Shown: positions 6,952 to 14,351, counted from the stretch's first letter. The stretch: DNA of 15,710 nucleotides from Aquificaceae bacterium (GCA_015490105.1 WFYK01000181.1:1-15710); one strand, 5' to 3'. Notes: generated by a model not told the origin, from the letters alone. A program made the numbers and translations.

Positions 6952-8871
6952 ATGGAGAGAATGCTGAAGATAAAGGTAAAAGGTCAAGAGATAGAGGTTC
7001 CTGAAGGAACAACGCTTAAGGAAATTTTCGAACGTTTGAATATAGAAGGCGCGCTCGGTGGGAAAATAGGAGATAGGATCCTCGACCTGCAGACACCTCT
7101 AAGAGAAGGCGGTGAGGTTAAGCCCATATTCAAAGAAGATCCTGAAAGCCTTGAGATCTTAAGGCACTCTTTAGCCCATATAATGGCTCAGGCACTGAAG
7201 GAAATCTACGGAACTACTAAGGTTCATCTCGGTGTTGGCCCGACAACTGAAGATGGTTTTTACTACGACGTTGAGGTGGAAGGCCACCGTATCACGGAAG
7301 AAGACCTTCCTAAGATAGAGGAAAAGATGCGGGAGATTATAAAGAGGGACTATCCGATCCTGAGAAAGGAACTTCAGCGGGAGGAAGCTATAAAGCTCTT
7401 CCAAGACCTCAAGGAAAAATACAAGCTGGACATTATAAGCAGAATACCTCCCGATGAAGTAATCTCCGTATACGAGCAAGGAGATTTTGTAGATCTGTGT
7501 AAGGGACCGCATCTGCCCTCTACCGGCAAAGCGGGGGCTTTCAAGCTTACATCCATTTCAGGGGCTTACTGGATGGGCAGGGCGGATCAACCCCAACTTA
7601 CGAGAATTTACGGTATGGCTTTCTGGACTGACAAAGAGCTAAGACAAAGACTCAGATTCTACGAAGAAGCCAAAAAAAGAGATCACAGAAAGCTCGGAAG
7701 GGAACTTGAATTCTTCATGATAGACGACACCATAGGGGCGGGTCTTGTAATCTGGCTTCCGAGAGGAGCGATATACAGAAAGATCCTTGAAGACTATCTT
7801 AGAGAAATACATCTGGAACGAGGCTACCAGCTTGTGTATACACCTCACGTGGGGAAATCCAAACTATGGGAGATAAGCGGACACCTTGAGTGCTACAAAC
7901 CCAACATGTTTCCCGCTATGGAAATGGAAGGTGAAGAGTATTACGTCAAACCCATGAACTGCCCATTCCACATAGCGGTTTACAAAAGCAAAGTCAGAAG
8001 TTACAAGGAACTTCCTGTAAAACTTGCAGAGCTCGGAACTGTTTACAGATACGAAATGTCGGGCGTGCTTCACGGTCTCATGAGGGTGAGAGGCTTTACA
8101 CAAGACGACGCACACATAATATGCACGCCCGAACAGGTAAACGATGTTATAAGGGAAACGCTGGATCTTGCTCTTACCGTTCTTAAAGATTTTGGCTTTG
8201 ACGACTTTAAAATATACATCTCCACACGCCCAGAAGATGCTATAGGTTCTGACGATCAGTGGGAACTTTCGGAAAATGCCCTCAGGAAAGCGGTGGAGGA
8301 TCTGGGCTATAGCTATGAGATAGATGAGGGGGGAGGAGCTTTTTACGGTCCTAAGATCGATGTAAAGATAAAGGATGCTATAGGAAGGCTCTGGCAATGT
8401 TCTACCATTCAGTTTGACTTTAACCTACCTGAGCGTTTCGACATGACCTACATCGGACCCGATAACCAAAAACACAGGCCCTACATGATCCACAGGGCCC
8501 TTTTGGGTTCGATAGAGAGGTTCACGGGTGTCCTCTTGGAACACTACGCGGGGCTCTTACCCGTGTGGCTCTCTCCTACTCAGGTGAGGATCATACCTAT
8601 AGCGGATCGCCACAAAGACTACGCTAAAAAAGTTTATGAAAAGCTCACCTCAGAAGGCTTTAGGGTTGAGGTAGACGACAGGGACGAAAGGATGAACGCC
8701 AAAATAAGGGATGCGGAGCTCATGAAAATCCCCTACGTTCTTGTAGTTGGTGACAGGGAAGTAGAACAGGATACGGTTTCGGTAAGGAGCAAAAGGGAAG
8801 GGAACTTAGGTTCTATGAGCGTAGAGGAATTTGCTCAAATGTTAAAACTTAAGGTGGAAAGAAAAGAGTGA
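6952..8871 (+). CDS. thrS: Threonyl-tRNA synthetase
   Basis: Class II synthetase that charges tRNA-Thr and clears Ser-tRNA-Thr, in the cytoplasm. 639 residues, full length for the bacterial form. Domains in order: TGS (about 1-62); the N2 editing domain with HSLAH (72-76) and DLCKGPH (181-187), so Cys183 and His187 of the editing site are present; the catalytic core from about 245, with zinc ligands Cys337 (MNCPFH), His388 (QDDAH) and His514 (MIHRALLGSIERF), motif 2 around RYEMSGVLHGLMRVRGFTQ (366-384) and motif 3 at the GSIERF segment; and the anticodon-binding domain from about 540. The start is ambiguous: ATG 6952 (used here) or ATG 6961, which begins MLKIKVKG as in many homologues. Neither has a well-spaced ribosome-binding site. 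It overlaps the next gene as GTGA. Confidence 0.97.
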   Translation: MERMLKIKVKGQEIEVPEGTTLKEIFERLNIEGALGGKIGDRILDLQTPLREGGEVKPIFKEDPESLEILRHSLAHIMAQALKEIYGTTKVHLGVGPTTEDGFYYDVEVEGHRITEEDLPKIEEKMREIIKRDYPILRKELQREEAIKLFQDLKEKYKLDIISRIPPDEVISVYEQGDFVDLCKGPHLPSTGKAGAFKLTSISGAYWMGRADQPQLTRIYGMAFWTDKELRQRLRFYEEAKKRDHRKLGRELEFFMIDDTIGAGLVIWLPRGAIYRKILEDYLREIHLERGYQLVYTPHVGKSKLWEISGHLECYKPNMFPAMEMEGEEYYVKPMNCPFHIAVYKSKVRSYKELPVKLAELGTVYRYEMSGVLHGLMRVRGFTQDDAHIICTPEQVNDVIRETLDLALTVLKDFGFDDFKIYISTRPEDAIGSDDQWELSENALRKAVEDLGYSYEIDEGGGAFYGPKIDVKIKDAIGRLWQCSTIQFDFNLPERFDMTYIGPDNQKHRPYMIHRALLGSIERFTGVLLEHYAGLLPVWLSPTQVRIIPIADRHKDYAKKVYEKLTSEGFRVEVDDRDERMNAKIRDAELMKIPYVLVVGDREVEQDTVSVRSKREGNLGSMSVEEFAQMLKLKVERKE

Positions 8872-9494
8872 GATCCTGTGAAGATACACCTATAAGCAAG
8901 TATGCACTGAGGCCTCTTTGTCCTTTTGCCAAACCACTCTTTAGAAAGCTGTTCAGGATCAAAGTTTTCGGTAGCGAAAATATACCCAAGCACACCTCTT
9001 ATATAGTCGCTTCCAACCACAGGAGTCATCTCGATCCTCCGGTTCTAAACGCCTGCTTTCCCGAACCGCTTGTCTTTCTCGCAAAGGAGGATCTGTTTAA
9101 ACCACCGATCGGTTGGATCTTGAAACATATGAGAGCGATACCCCTCAAAAGGAGCTCCGAAGACATAGATACCCTGGGGAAGGTAATAAACCTTTTAGAG
9201 AATGGATGTCCTGTAGCCATCTTTCCGGAAGGCACACGTGCAAGACCCGGAGAATTTTTAAGGCCCAAACCGGGTGTAGGACTACTCGCTATAAAGAGCA
9301 AAGCTCCCGTAGTTCCAGTTCTGATAGAGGGAACGGATAAAGTTTTTCCCAGAGGATCAAAGATCCCCAAACCCCTTTATCCCATACAGGTTTACATAGG
9401 AAAGCCTCTGACCTTTCCCGACCTTCCCGATAAACCTGCGGGTTATAAGGAAGTCGCAAGAACTGTTATGGAAACCATAAAGAGGCTGAAATAA
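8868..9494 (+). CDS. plsC: PlsC-like 1-acyl-sn-glycerol-3-phosphate acyltransferase
   Basis: Membrane-associated acyltransferase of the LPLAT family, which adds the second acyl chain to lysophosphatidate to give phosphatidate for phospholipids. 208 residues. Conserved blocks: block I NHRSHLD (50-56), with the HxxxxD catalytic pair His51 and Asp56; block II near AIPLKR (90-95); block III FPEGTR (119-124); block IV VVPV (148-151). The start is GTG 8868, overlapping the thrS stop as GTGA; the AAGGTGGAAAG upstream is a fair ribosome-binding site and no ATG occurs in frame before block I. No strongly hydrophobic transmembrane segment is evident before the catalytic domain, so membrane contact is probably peripheral. 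Acyl-ACP as donor is inferred; other members of the family acylate other lysolipids. Confidence 0.9.
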   Translation: MRSCEDTPISKYALRPLCPFAKPLFRKLFRIKVFGSENIPKHTSYIVASNHRSHLDPPVLNACFPEPLVFLAKEDLFKPPIGWILKHMRAIPLKRSSEDIDTLGKVINLLENGCPVAIFPEGTRARPGEFLRPKPGVGLLAIKSKAPVVPVLIEGTDKVFPRGSKIPKPLYPIQVYIGKPLTFPDLPDKPAGYKEVARTVMETIKRLK

Positions 9495-9498
9495 AACT

Positions 9499-9527
9499 TT
9501 GCAAGTGCCTGCGTTTTTCTGTAAAAT
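9499..9527 (+). promoter_or_regulatory. Promoter of rplM-rpsI-argC
   Basis: TTGCAA (9499-9504, four of six), a 17-base spacer and TAAAAT (9522-9527) fill the 63-base gap after plsC. The transcript start would be near 9534, giving a leader of about 24 bases. Confidence 0.65.
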
Positions 9528-9531
9528 ACAA

Positions 9532-9557
9532 AGCTTGCTCTTCGGAGAGGTGAAGCT
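9532..9557 (+). promoter_or_regulatory. rplM leader hairpin with a UUCG tetraloop over the ribosome-binding site
   Basis: CTC (9538-9540), TTCG (9541-9544) and GAG (9545-9547) form a C(UUCG)G-capped stem, and AGCTT (9532-9536) can pair with AAGCT (9553-9557), directly before the rplM ATG. The ribosome-binding GAGAGGTGA (about 9545-9553) lies partly in the inner stem and partly in the asymmetric bulge. The outer stem depends on transcription starting at or before 9532, slightly upstream of the simplest prediction, so folding in vivo is uncertain, more so at high growth temperature. Confidence 0.35.
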
Positions 9558-9992
9558 ATGAAAACATACAGGATCAAACCGCAAGAGGTTGAAAGAAAGT
9601 GGTATGTTGTAGACGCGGAAGGTAAAGTTCTTGGAAGGCTTGCCAGCGAGATAGCTAAGATCCTCAGGGGTAAGCACAAGGTTTACTACCAGCCTGATGT
9701 GGACTGCGGGGATTTCGTTATAGTGGTAAACGCGGAAAAGATAAGGGTGACGGGTAAAAAGCTCGAACAGAAAATCTACTACAGGCACTCCAATTATCCC
9801 GGAGGTCTGAAGGCAAGGTCTCTAAAGTGGATGCTTGAACACAAACCTGAAGAGGTTATAAGGCTTGCGGTTAAAAGGATGCTTCCTAAAAACAGACTCG
9901 GTCACAGGATGCTCAAAAAGTTAAAAGTATACAGAGGTCCTGAACACCCTCATCAGGCCCAAAAGCCCGAACCTCTGGAGGTAGAAGCATGA
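9558..9992 (+). CDS. rplM: 50S ribosomal protein L13
   Basis: Large-subunit protein that binds 23S rRNA early in assembly. 144 residues, the usual bacterial length (about 142). Diagnostic stretches are KWYVVDAEGKVLGRLAS, ILRGKHK, the conserved FVIVVNAEKIRVTGKK, YYRHSNYPGG and the block AVKRMLPKNRLGHRMLKKLKVY cut across residues 104-125. The start follows GAGAGGTGA with proper spacing. It is followed by rpsI in the order conserved across bacteria, overlapping as ATGA. The leader may fold into a hairpin. In E. coli the rplM-rpsI operon is subject to autogenous control by L13; whether that applies here is not shown. Confidence 0.98.
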   Translation: MKTYRIKPQEVERKWYVVDAEGKVLGRLASEIAKILRGKHKVYYQPDVDCGDFVIVVNAEKIRVTGKKLEQKIYYRHSNYPGGLKARSLKWMLEHKPEEVIRLAVKRMLPKNRLGHRMLKKLKVYRGPEHPHQAQKPEPLEVEA

Positions 9993-10429
9993 ACCAGCTT
10001 AAGGATTTCAAAATAACCGAAGAGAACTCCGTTTACGGCACGGGCAAACGCAAAGAGGCGGTGGCAAGAGTATGGCTCCTTAAGGACTACCCCGACAAGT
10101 TTATTGTTAAGGCAACCGACTCGGGCAAAGAGTATGACCTCAGATCCTACGTCCAGAGGGAAACCCTGTTTAACAAAATAATGAAGCCGTTCAAGGTCAC
10201 CGGAACTGAGGGGAAGTTCGGTGTTTACGTAACCGTGAGGGGTGGAGGTATCTCTGGACAAGCGGAAGCTATCATGTATGGTATAGCTAAGGCTCTCGTA
10301 AATTACAACCCTGACTTCAGACAGGCTCTTAAGAAAGAAGGCCTCCTTACCCGTGACGCTAGGGAGAAGGAGAGGAAGAAATACAACCAGATGGGAGCAA
10401 GGGCAAAATACAGGTGGAGCAAACGTTAA
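9989..10429 (+). CDS. rpsI: 30S ribosomal protein S9
   Basis: Small-subunit protein whose C-terminal tail reaches the P-site tRNA. 146 residues, slightly longer than the usual 130 because of about 15 extra N-terminal residues before VYGTGKRKEAVARVWL. The conserved VRGGGISGQAEAIMYGIAKALV, LLTRDAREKERKK and the invariant C-terminal SKR are all present. The ATG at 9989 overlaps the rplM stop and follows CTGGAGGTAG. Its last 16 bases also encode the start of argC. Confidence 0.98.
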   Translation: MNQLKDFKITEENSVYGTGKRKEAVARVWLLKDYPDKFIVKATDSGKEYDLRSYVQRETLFNKIMKPFKVTGTEGKFGVYVTVRGGGISGQAEAIMYGIAKALVNYNPDFRQALKKEGLLTRDAREKERKKYNQMGARAKYRWSKR

Positions 10430-11439
10430 GGGTTTGCGTATTCGGTTCCACGGGCTACACCGCTCAGGAACTTCTGAGGGTTCTTCAAAGACACCCTCAC
10501 GTAAATATAGTTTCCTTGGTTTCCTCCTCTTCCGCGAGCAGAAAGCTCGCGGAGGTTTTACCTCAATTTTGCGGATCACCTTTGGGTGATAAAACTTTGG
10601 AAGAAGAACCTTCTGAAGACTTTGATCTGGCTTTCCTTTGTCTTCCTCACGAAGCCTCCCTTGAAGAAGTCCCCAAGCTAATTCAAAGGGGCAAAAAAGT
10701 TATAGATCTGTCCGGTGCATACAGGCTAAAAAGTCCAAACCTTTACCAAGAGTTCTACAACTTCACTCATGCACACCCTGAAATTCTCCAGAAAGCAGTA
10801 TACGGGCTTCCGGAAGCCTTCAGGGATGAGATAAAAAAAGCCGATCTCGTTGCAAATCCCGGCTGTTATCCCACCGCAACCCTCCTTGCTATACTTCCAC
10901 TTCTAAAAGAAGGTTTGATAGAAGGCAGGATAGTCGTTCACGCCCTTTCTGGAGTATCCGGAGCGGGCAGGAAATTACGCCAGCACTTCCATTACCCTGA
11001 AATGGAAGGAGACTTTTTCCCCTACTCGGTAGAAAAGCACAGACATACTCCCGAGATGGAAGAAGTTATATACGAGATTTCGGGCAAGAGTATAAAGGTT
11101 AGGTTTACTCCTACGGTGGTTCCGTCGGTGAGGGGTATGGTAAGCACAGTCTACTTTGATCTCAAAGAAGATACAGACCTTCAAAGCCTCTTTGAAGATT
11201 TCTACAGAGAGGAGCCTTTCGTAAAGGTTCTCTCCGCACCGCCACACCCAAAATGGGTTCTGGGAACGAATATGTGTCTTCTTTATCCTTTTTACGATGC
11301 GAAAGCCGAAACGGGAGTAGTCATATCCGCAATTGATAATCTTGGCAAAGGTGCTTCCCAGCAAGCGGTTCAAAATATGAACCTTATGTTTGGTTTTGAA
11401 GAGACAACCGCCCTTGAGAGGGTGCCCCTAATTCCCTAA
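10414..11439 (+). CDS. argC: N-acetyl-gamma-glutamyl-phosphate reductase
   Basis: Third step of arginine synthesis: NADPH-dependent reduction of N-acetylglutamyl phosphate to the semialdehyde, in the cytoplasm. 341 residues, normal for the long bacterial form. NADP-binding GSTGYTAQEL (11-20); active-site signature VANPGCYPT (146-154) with nucleophile Cys151; SGVSGAGRK (179-187); and KHRHTPE (208-214), carrying the conserved catalytic His region. The only in-frame start before the Rossmann strand is GTG 10414, inside the end of rpsI and without a convincing ribosome-binding site, so it is probably translated by coupling. An arginine gene fused to the ribosomal rplM-rpsI operon is unusual among bacteria in general; from memory this pairing also occurs in Aquifex. 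No ARG-box-like operator was recognised. Confidence 0.96.
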   Translation: MEQTLRVCVFGSTGYTAQELLRVLQRHPHVNIVSLVSSSSASRKLAEVLPQFCGSPLGDKTLEEEPSEDFDLAFLCLPHEASLEEVPKLIQRGKKVIDLSGAYRLKSPNLYQEFYNFTHAHPEILQKAVYGLPEAFRDEIKKADLVANPGCYPTATLLAILPLLKEGLIEGRIVVHALSGVSGAGRKLRQHFHYPEMEGDFFPYSVEKHRHTPEMEEVIYEISGKSIKVRFTPTVVPSVRGMVSTVYFDLKEDTDLQSLFEDFYREEPFVKVLSAPPHPKWVLGTNMCLLYPFYDAKAETGVVISAIDNLGKGASQQAVQNMNLMFGFEETTALERVPLIP

Positions 11440-11441
11440 TT

Positions 11442-11450
11442 TGTTAAAAT
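11442..11450 (+). promoter_or_regulatory. Possible extended -10 promoter of nuoIJK
   Basis: TGTTAAAAT (11442-11450) matches TG-N-TAAAAT, an extended -10. No -35 is seen at the expected distance. It lies in the 42-base gap after argC, with the AAGGGAGGT ribosome-binding site 15 bases further on. Read-through from argC is equally possible. Confidence 0.4.
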
Positions 11451-11481
11451 ATCCAAGCCCCTTTTAAGGGAGGTTCTGAAG

Positions 11482-12123
11482 ATGATCAAGAGGGTGATGG
11501 CCAAGCCTTTAAGTTGGCTGGAAAGGATACTTTTTATAGATTTCATAAAGGGTCTTTCGGTAACTATCAGACACGCTTTCAGCAAGACAATAACCACTCA
11601 TTACCCTTACGAGAAACTTACTCCGCCCAAGCGCTTTAGGGGATTCTTCGCCCACAAGGTTGTGGACGGGAACGAACCTCAGCCCGCTTACGACGAGTGG
11701 GTCGAGCGCTTTAAGATAGAGGTGATCCCCGGAAAGAGTAGATGTGTCGTGTGTATGCTCTGCAAGAGAGCTTGTCCCGTGCCACAGCTTTTTGAGATAG
11801 AGGGTAAAAAACTTGAAAACGGAAAGAGGGTTGTGAGCGTATTCAATATGAACCTTATGCTGTGCACCTTCTGCGGTTTCTGTGTGGATGCTTGCCCCGT
11901 AGATTGTCTTTACCAAACAGATATACACGAGACAGCCTCTTACACGAGGAAGGACTCCATTTTAGACCTTGAGACTTTAGAACGCATAGGAAGGGATTGG
12001 CAAGCTCGCAGGGAAAATGAACCCGATAGGATATGGATAGACGATCATCAGCGTCAGAGACTTTGGTATGAAAACGATCTAAAACTTCCCGAACCCCAGT
12101 GGAGGGGCAGACACGAATGGTAA
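11482..12123 (+). CDS. nuoI: NADH-quinone oxidoreductase subunit I (two [4Fe-4S] clusters)
   Basis: Peripheral-arm subunit of respiratory complex I, carrying clusters N6a and N6b on the path from the hydrophilic arm to quinone. 213 residues, longer than E. coli NuoI (180), with extra residues before the first cluster and a charged C-terminal tail rich in Arg and Trp. Two ferredoxin motifs: Cys88, 91, 94, 98 (CVVCMLCKRACP) and Cys128, 131, 134, 138 (CTFCGFCVDACP). The N-terminal stretch FIKGLSVTIRHAFSKTITTHYP is the amphipathic segment that lies on the membrane. A strong AAGGGAGGT ribosome-binding site precedes the ATG. It begins a three-gene set with nuoJ and nuoK; nuoH, which usually precedes it, is replaced by argC. 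Confidence 0.95.
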   Translation: MIKRVMAKPLSWLERILFIDFIKGLSVTIRHAFSKTITTHYPYEKLTPPKRFRGFFAHKVVDGNEPQPAYDEWVERFKIEVIPGKSRCVVCMLCKRACPVPQLFEIEGKKLENGKRVVSVFNMNLMLCTFCGFCVDACPVDCLYQTDIHETASYTRKDSILDLETLERIGRDWQARRENEPDRIWIDDHQRQRLWYENDLKLPEPQWRGRHEW

Positions 12124-12650
12124 AGATCCTTATATTTACTCTTTTCTCCGCCTGGGCGATAATATCGGGTATAGGTGTAATAACCTTTACTAACCCTATC
12201 TACGTCATCCTTTGGCTCCTCTCGGCACTGATCGCGGTTGCTGGAATCTTTTTCGTAGCTGGGGCGGAACTCGTAGGTGCTCTGCAACTTTTGATCTACG
12301 CGGTGGCCATAGCGGTATTTTACGTTTTTGTCCTCACCGCGGTTCCTTGGGAGAAAGCGGTAAAGAAAAGTTCTCATTACAGGACCGAGGGTGTTTTGAG
12401 TCTTCCCTTCGTTTTGCTTCTCTACCTGGAAATGGCGATCGTTTTCCTACTGGGGGTTAAAGCTTCTCCTGAAGGTAAGTTCAGAGCCTTTATAGAAAAG
12501 TTCGGCAATACTGAAGTGGTAGGATCCGTTCTGTTTACCAAATACTTTTTTGCCTTTGAAGTTGTTTCCCTTGTTCTTTTGATAGGCATGATCGGTGCGG
12601 TTATGATAGGAAGGAAGGAGAGCCAGACCTATGAAGACGATACCACTTGA
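12117..12650 (+). CDS. nuoJ: NADH-quinone oxidoreductase subunit J
   Basis: Membrane subunit of complex I that helps link quinone chemistry to proton pumping. 177 residues with five hydrophobic segments at about 3-23, 28-48, 52-76, 93-113 and 140-165. The third contains GALQLLIYAVAIAVFYVFV, the counterpart of the conserved NuoJ helix with the pi-bulge, and the last, FEVVSLVLLIGMIGAVMIG, matches the family's typical LLLVAMIGAV helix. I chose ATG 12117, which overlaps the nuoI stop by a few bases and sits nine bases after GGAGGGG; an upstream GTG at 12099 would add six residues and reach into nuoI. The charged C-terminal tail overlaps nuoK. Confidence 0.9.
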   Translation: MVKILIFTLFSAWAIISGIGVITFTNPIYVILWLLSALIAVAGIFFVAGAELVGALQLLIYAVAIAVFYVFVLTAVPWEKAVKKSSHYRTEGVLSLPFVLLLYLEMAIVFLLGVKASPEGKFRAFIEKFGNTEVVGSVLFTKYFFAFEVVSLVLLIGMIGAVMIGRKESQTYEDDTT

Positions 12651-12939
12651 AGCTTACTTTGTAGTTAGCATGATCCTTTTCGGGCTGGGGGTTATAGGCC
12701 TTATAGCCCGCAGGAACCTGGTTACGGTTTTGATGAGCCTTGAGCTTGCTCTTAATGCGGTAAACGTTGCTTTTGTCGGTGCGGACGCACACATGGGCCT
12801 TGTGGAGGGTCAGATATTTGCGCTCTTTATAATAGCTCTCGCAGCAGCAGAAGCTGCGGTAGGTCTCGGAATAATTATCGCCATATTCAGATACAGGTTC
12901 GTTGAGTCTACAGACGAGATCACCGATATGAGAGGTTAA
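12631..12939 (+). CDS. nuoK: NADH-quinone oxidoreductase subunit K
   Basis: Small membrane subunit of complex I, related to MrpC. 102 residues with three transmembrane helices at about 7-26, 30-50 and 60-87. The two buried glutamates important for proton transfer are present: Glu38 in MSLELALN and Glu74 in AAAEAAVG (E. coli Glu36 and Glu72). The ATG at 12631 follows AAGGAG and overlaps nuoJ by 20 bases. No nuoL follows; the next gene is on the opposite strand and its stop codon shares bases with the nuoK TAA. Confidence 0.96.
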   Translation: MKTIPLEAYFVVSMILFGLGVIGLIARRNLVTVLMSLELALNAVNVAFVGADAHMGLVEGQIFALFIIALAAAEAAVGLGIIIAIFRYRFVESTDEITDMRG

Positions 12940-14345
12940 ACCGCCTTCTTCAAGAATTTATCTACATCTAAAACCCTAAATATATCTTTGAAAGGTCTAA
13001 GCTGAAACTCAAGCTCCTCTTCTTGCTTTGCGGGTCCTATCTCCTGAGTGCTAAGCTCCAAAAGAAAACTCAAAAGGTTCAAAAGCTTTATTTCTTCGTC
13101 CTCATCGGGGTTGCTCACGAGGTGAAATTTCCCTTCAGAGAATACGAGAAAAGGGTATCTGACCGCCTCTCTGAGGATCATGGAATTTATCTTTGAAGGG
13201 GAGTGTTTCATAAAAATGCTCAAGATCTCGTTGATCATAAACAGGTAGGCCACTGAGGCTATGTTTTCAACCTTCCTGTAGAAGTATAGGCTCACAAAGT
13301 AAGGTTCCTCGAAGCGAAGGGAATTGGAAAAGTTATACCTTCCTTCGGTTTCTTGAAGGGAAGCTATCATCTTTCCGTCCTTGAAAATGATGTAGCGATC
13401 CCCTTTCTTTTCTGAAATGAGGAGGAGAGCATCCCTCTTATACTTGCTTAAGCCCAAAAAGAGCTTACTTATCTCCATAAAGTTGCTACTGACCGTATTT
13501 ATTTCCGGCCTACTAAGATACCTAAGGGCCAAAAACTTTACCAAAGCCCCGTCTAAAGAGAGTAAGCTCAGTTCCGCGTTTCTGTCGGGGGAAAGCAAAA
13601 ATTCAAAGAGATCGAAGTTTACTGGATAAAGGGCAAAAACCTCACCGTTGCTGTAAAAGATGTTTACCGTGTATGTGGGAGAAGAAATTTTAGCGATACC
13701 GGAGAACTGGCCAGTCTTTAGATTATCGAGTATGGTGATTACGTTTACCTTCCTAAGGGGGACCTTTTCCATAACGTAGTCTATCTCAGGCTCGGGACTG
13801 TGGTCCCCTTCCCTGAATTCGTAGATGTCTAACTTTCCCTCTACGAGAAGATCCTTTATTTTTCTGAGCAAGCCTACCGCTTGATCTTCCGAGAGGAAAA
13901 GGGCTTCTATTATGTTCTTTCCTTCAAAAAAGGAAACATCCTTCTCTTTAGAAGTTACTCTAAAGATAGCGTAAGGGGATATTATCTTGTCCATTATTTC
14001 GTCGAGCTCTCTTCTGACTATGGTTGCCTGTATAGTCAGTTCGTCCGGACTCACCGGTGTAGGCAGTTTTTTCACATCCGAGGCGGGAGTCTCATAAAAG
14101 GCAAAGAAACCTTCCGGATTTGCAAGCATCTCCGCAACGCAGTAAACCAGTATGTTGTAGAAGTTCCCGTTCCCTTTTTTGAAGGTGTCAAGATCGCAAT
14201 TGAAGGAAGTTATGAGACCGTTTTCTACACCCAAGGAAAGGTAGTATCTGTTAACAAAGAGTTCCAAGTGCCCGTTCCTTCCCTGAAGAAGTCCGGTAAT
14301 TACGTCATTTAAGGTTCTGGAATCACCTATATACCCGTAGAACAT
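12936..14345 (-). CDS. Multi-repeat PATAN/DUF4388-like protein, putative partner of the MglA-like GTPase
   Basis: 469 residues, no enzyme motif, no signal peptide and no clear transmembrane helix. Residues 1-85 follow the PATAN/DUF4388 pattern: a short strand (FYGYIGD), a helix (LNDVITGLLQG), strands (HLELFVNRYYLSLGVENGLITSF), then a segment ending in an aromatic GFFAFYE. A similar helix-strand-strand unit recurs at about 199-262 (ITILDNLKTGQFSGIAKI, then VNIFYSNGEVFALYP) and at 288-340 (ISKLFLGL, then YIIFKDGKMIASLQ), with a possible fourth at 385-432. Proteins with such domains occur near MglA/roadblock GTPases and response regulators and are thought to mediate protein contacts. The gene starts six bases after the mglA-like stop and is the last of its operon. 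Domain assignment is by eye; function is inferred from context only. Confidence 0.7.
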   Translation of the reverse strand: MFYGYIGDSRTLNDVITGLLQGRNGHLELFVNRYYLSLGVENGLITSFNCDLDTFKKGNGNFYNILVYCVAEMLANPEGFFAFYETPASDVKKLPTPVSPDELTIQATIVRRELDEIMDKIISPYAIFRVTSKEKDVSFFEGKNIIEALFLSEDQAVGLLRKIKDLLVEGKLDIYEFREGDHSPEPEIDYVMEKVPLRKVNVITILDNLKTGQFSGIAKISSPTYTVNIFYSNGEVFALYPVNFDLFEFLLSPDRNAELSLLSLDGALVKFLALRYLSRPEINTVSSNFMEISKLFLGLSKYKRDALLLISEKKGDRYIIFKDGKMIASLQETEGRYNFSNSLRFEEPYFVSLYFYRKVENIASVAYLFMINEILSIFMKHSPSKINSMILREAVRYPFLVFSEGKFHLVSNPDEDEEIKLLNLLSFLLELSTQEIGPAKQEEELEFQLRPFKDIFRVLDVDKFLKKAV

Positions 14346-14351
14346 AACCTC

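Noticed and set aside
7864..8397. Long minus-strand open frame inside thrS (177 residues)
   Set aside because: It lies wholly antisense to an unmistakable synthetase, has no family features and no ribosome-binding site; a composition artefact.
9953..10579. Long minus-strand open frame across rpsI and argC (208 residues)
   Set aside because: Antisense to two clear genes, with no recognisable motif.
11458..11470. Short inverted repeat CCCTT-TT-AAGGG before nuoI
   Set aside because: Five-base stem with a 2-base loop is too small to be stable in a thermophile, and its right arm is simply the ribosome-binding site.
12099..12101. GTG as the start of nuoJ
   Set aside because: It is far inside nuoI, and the ATG at 12117 has GGAGGGG at proper distance and begins directly with the first membrane helix.
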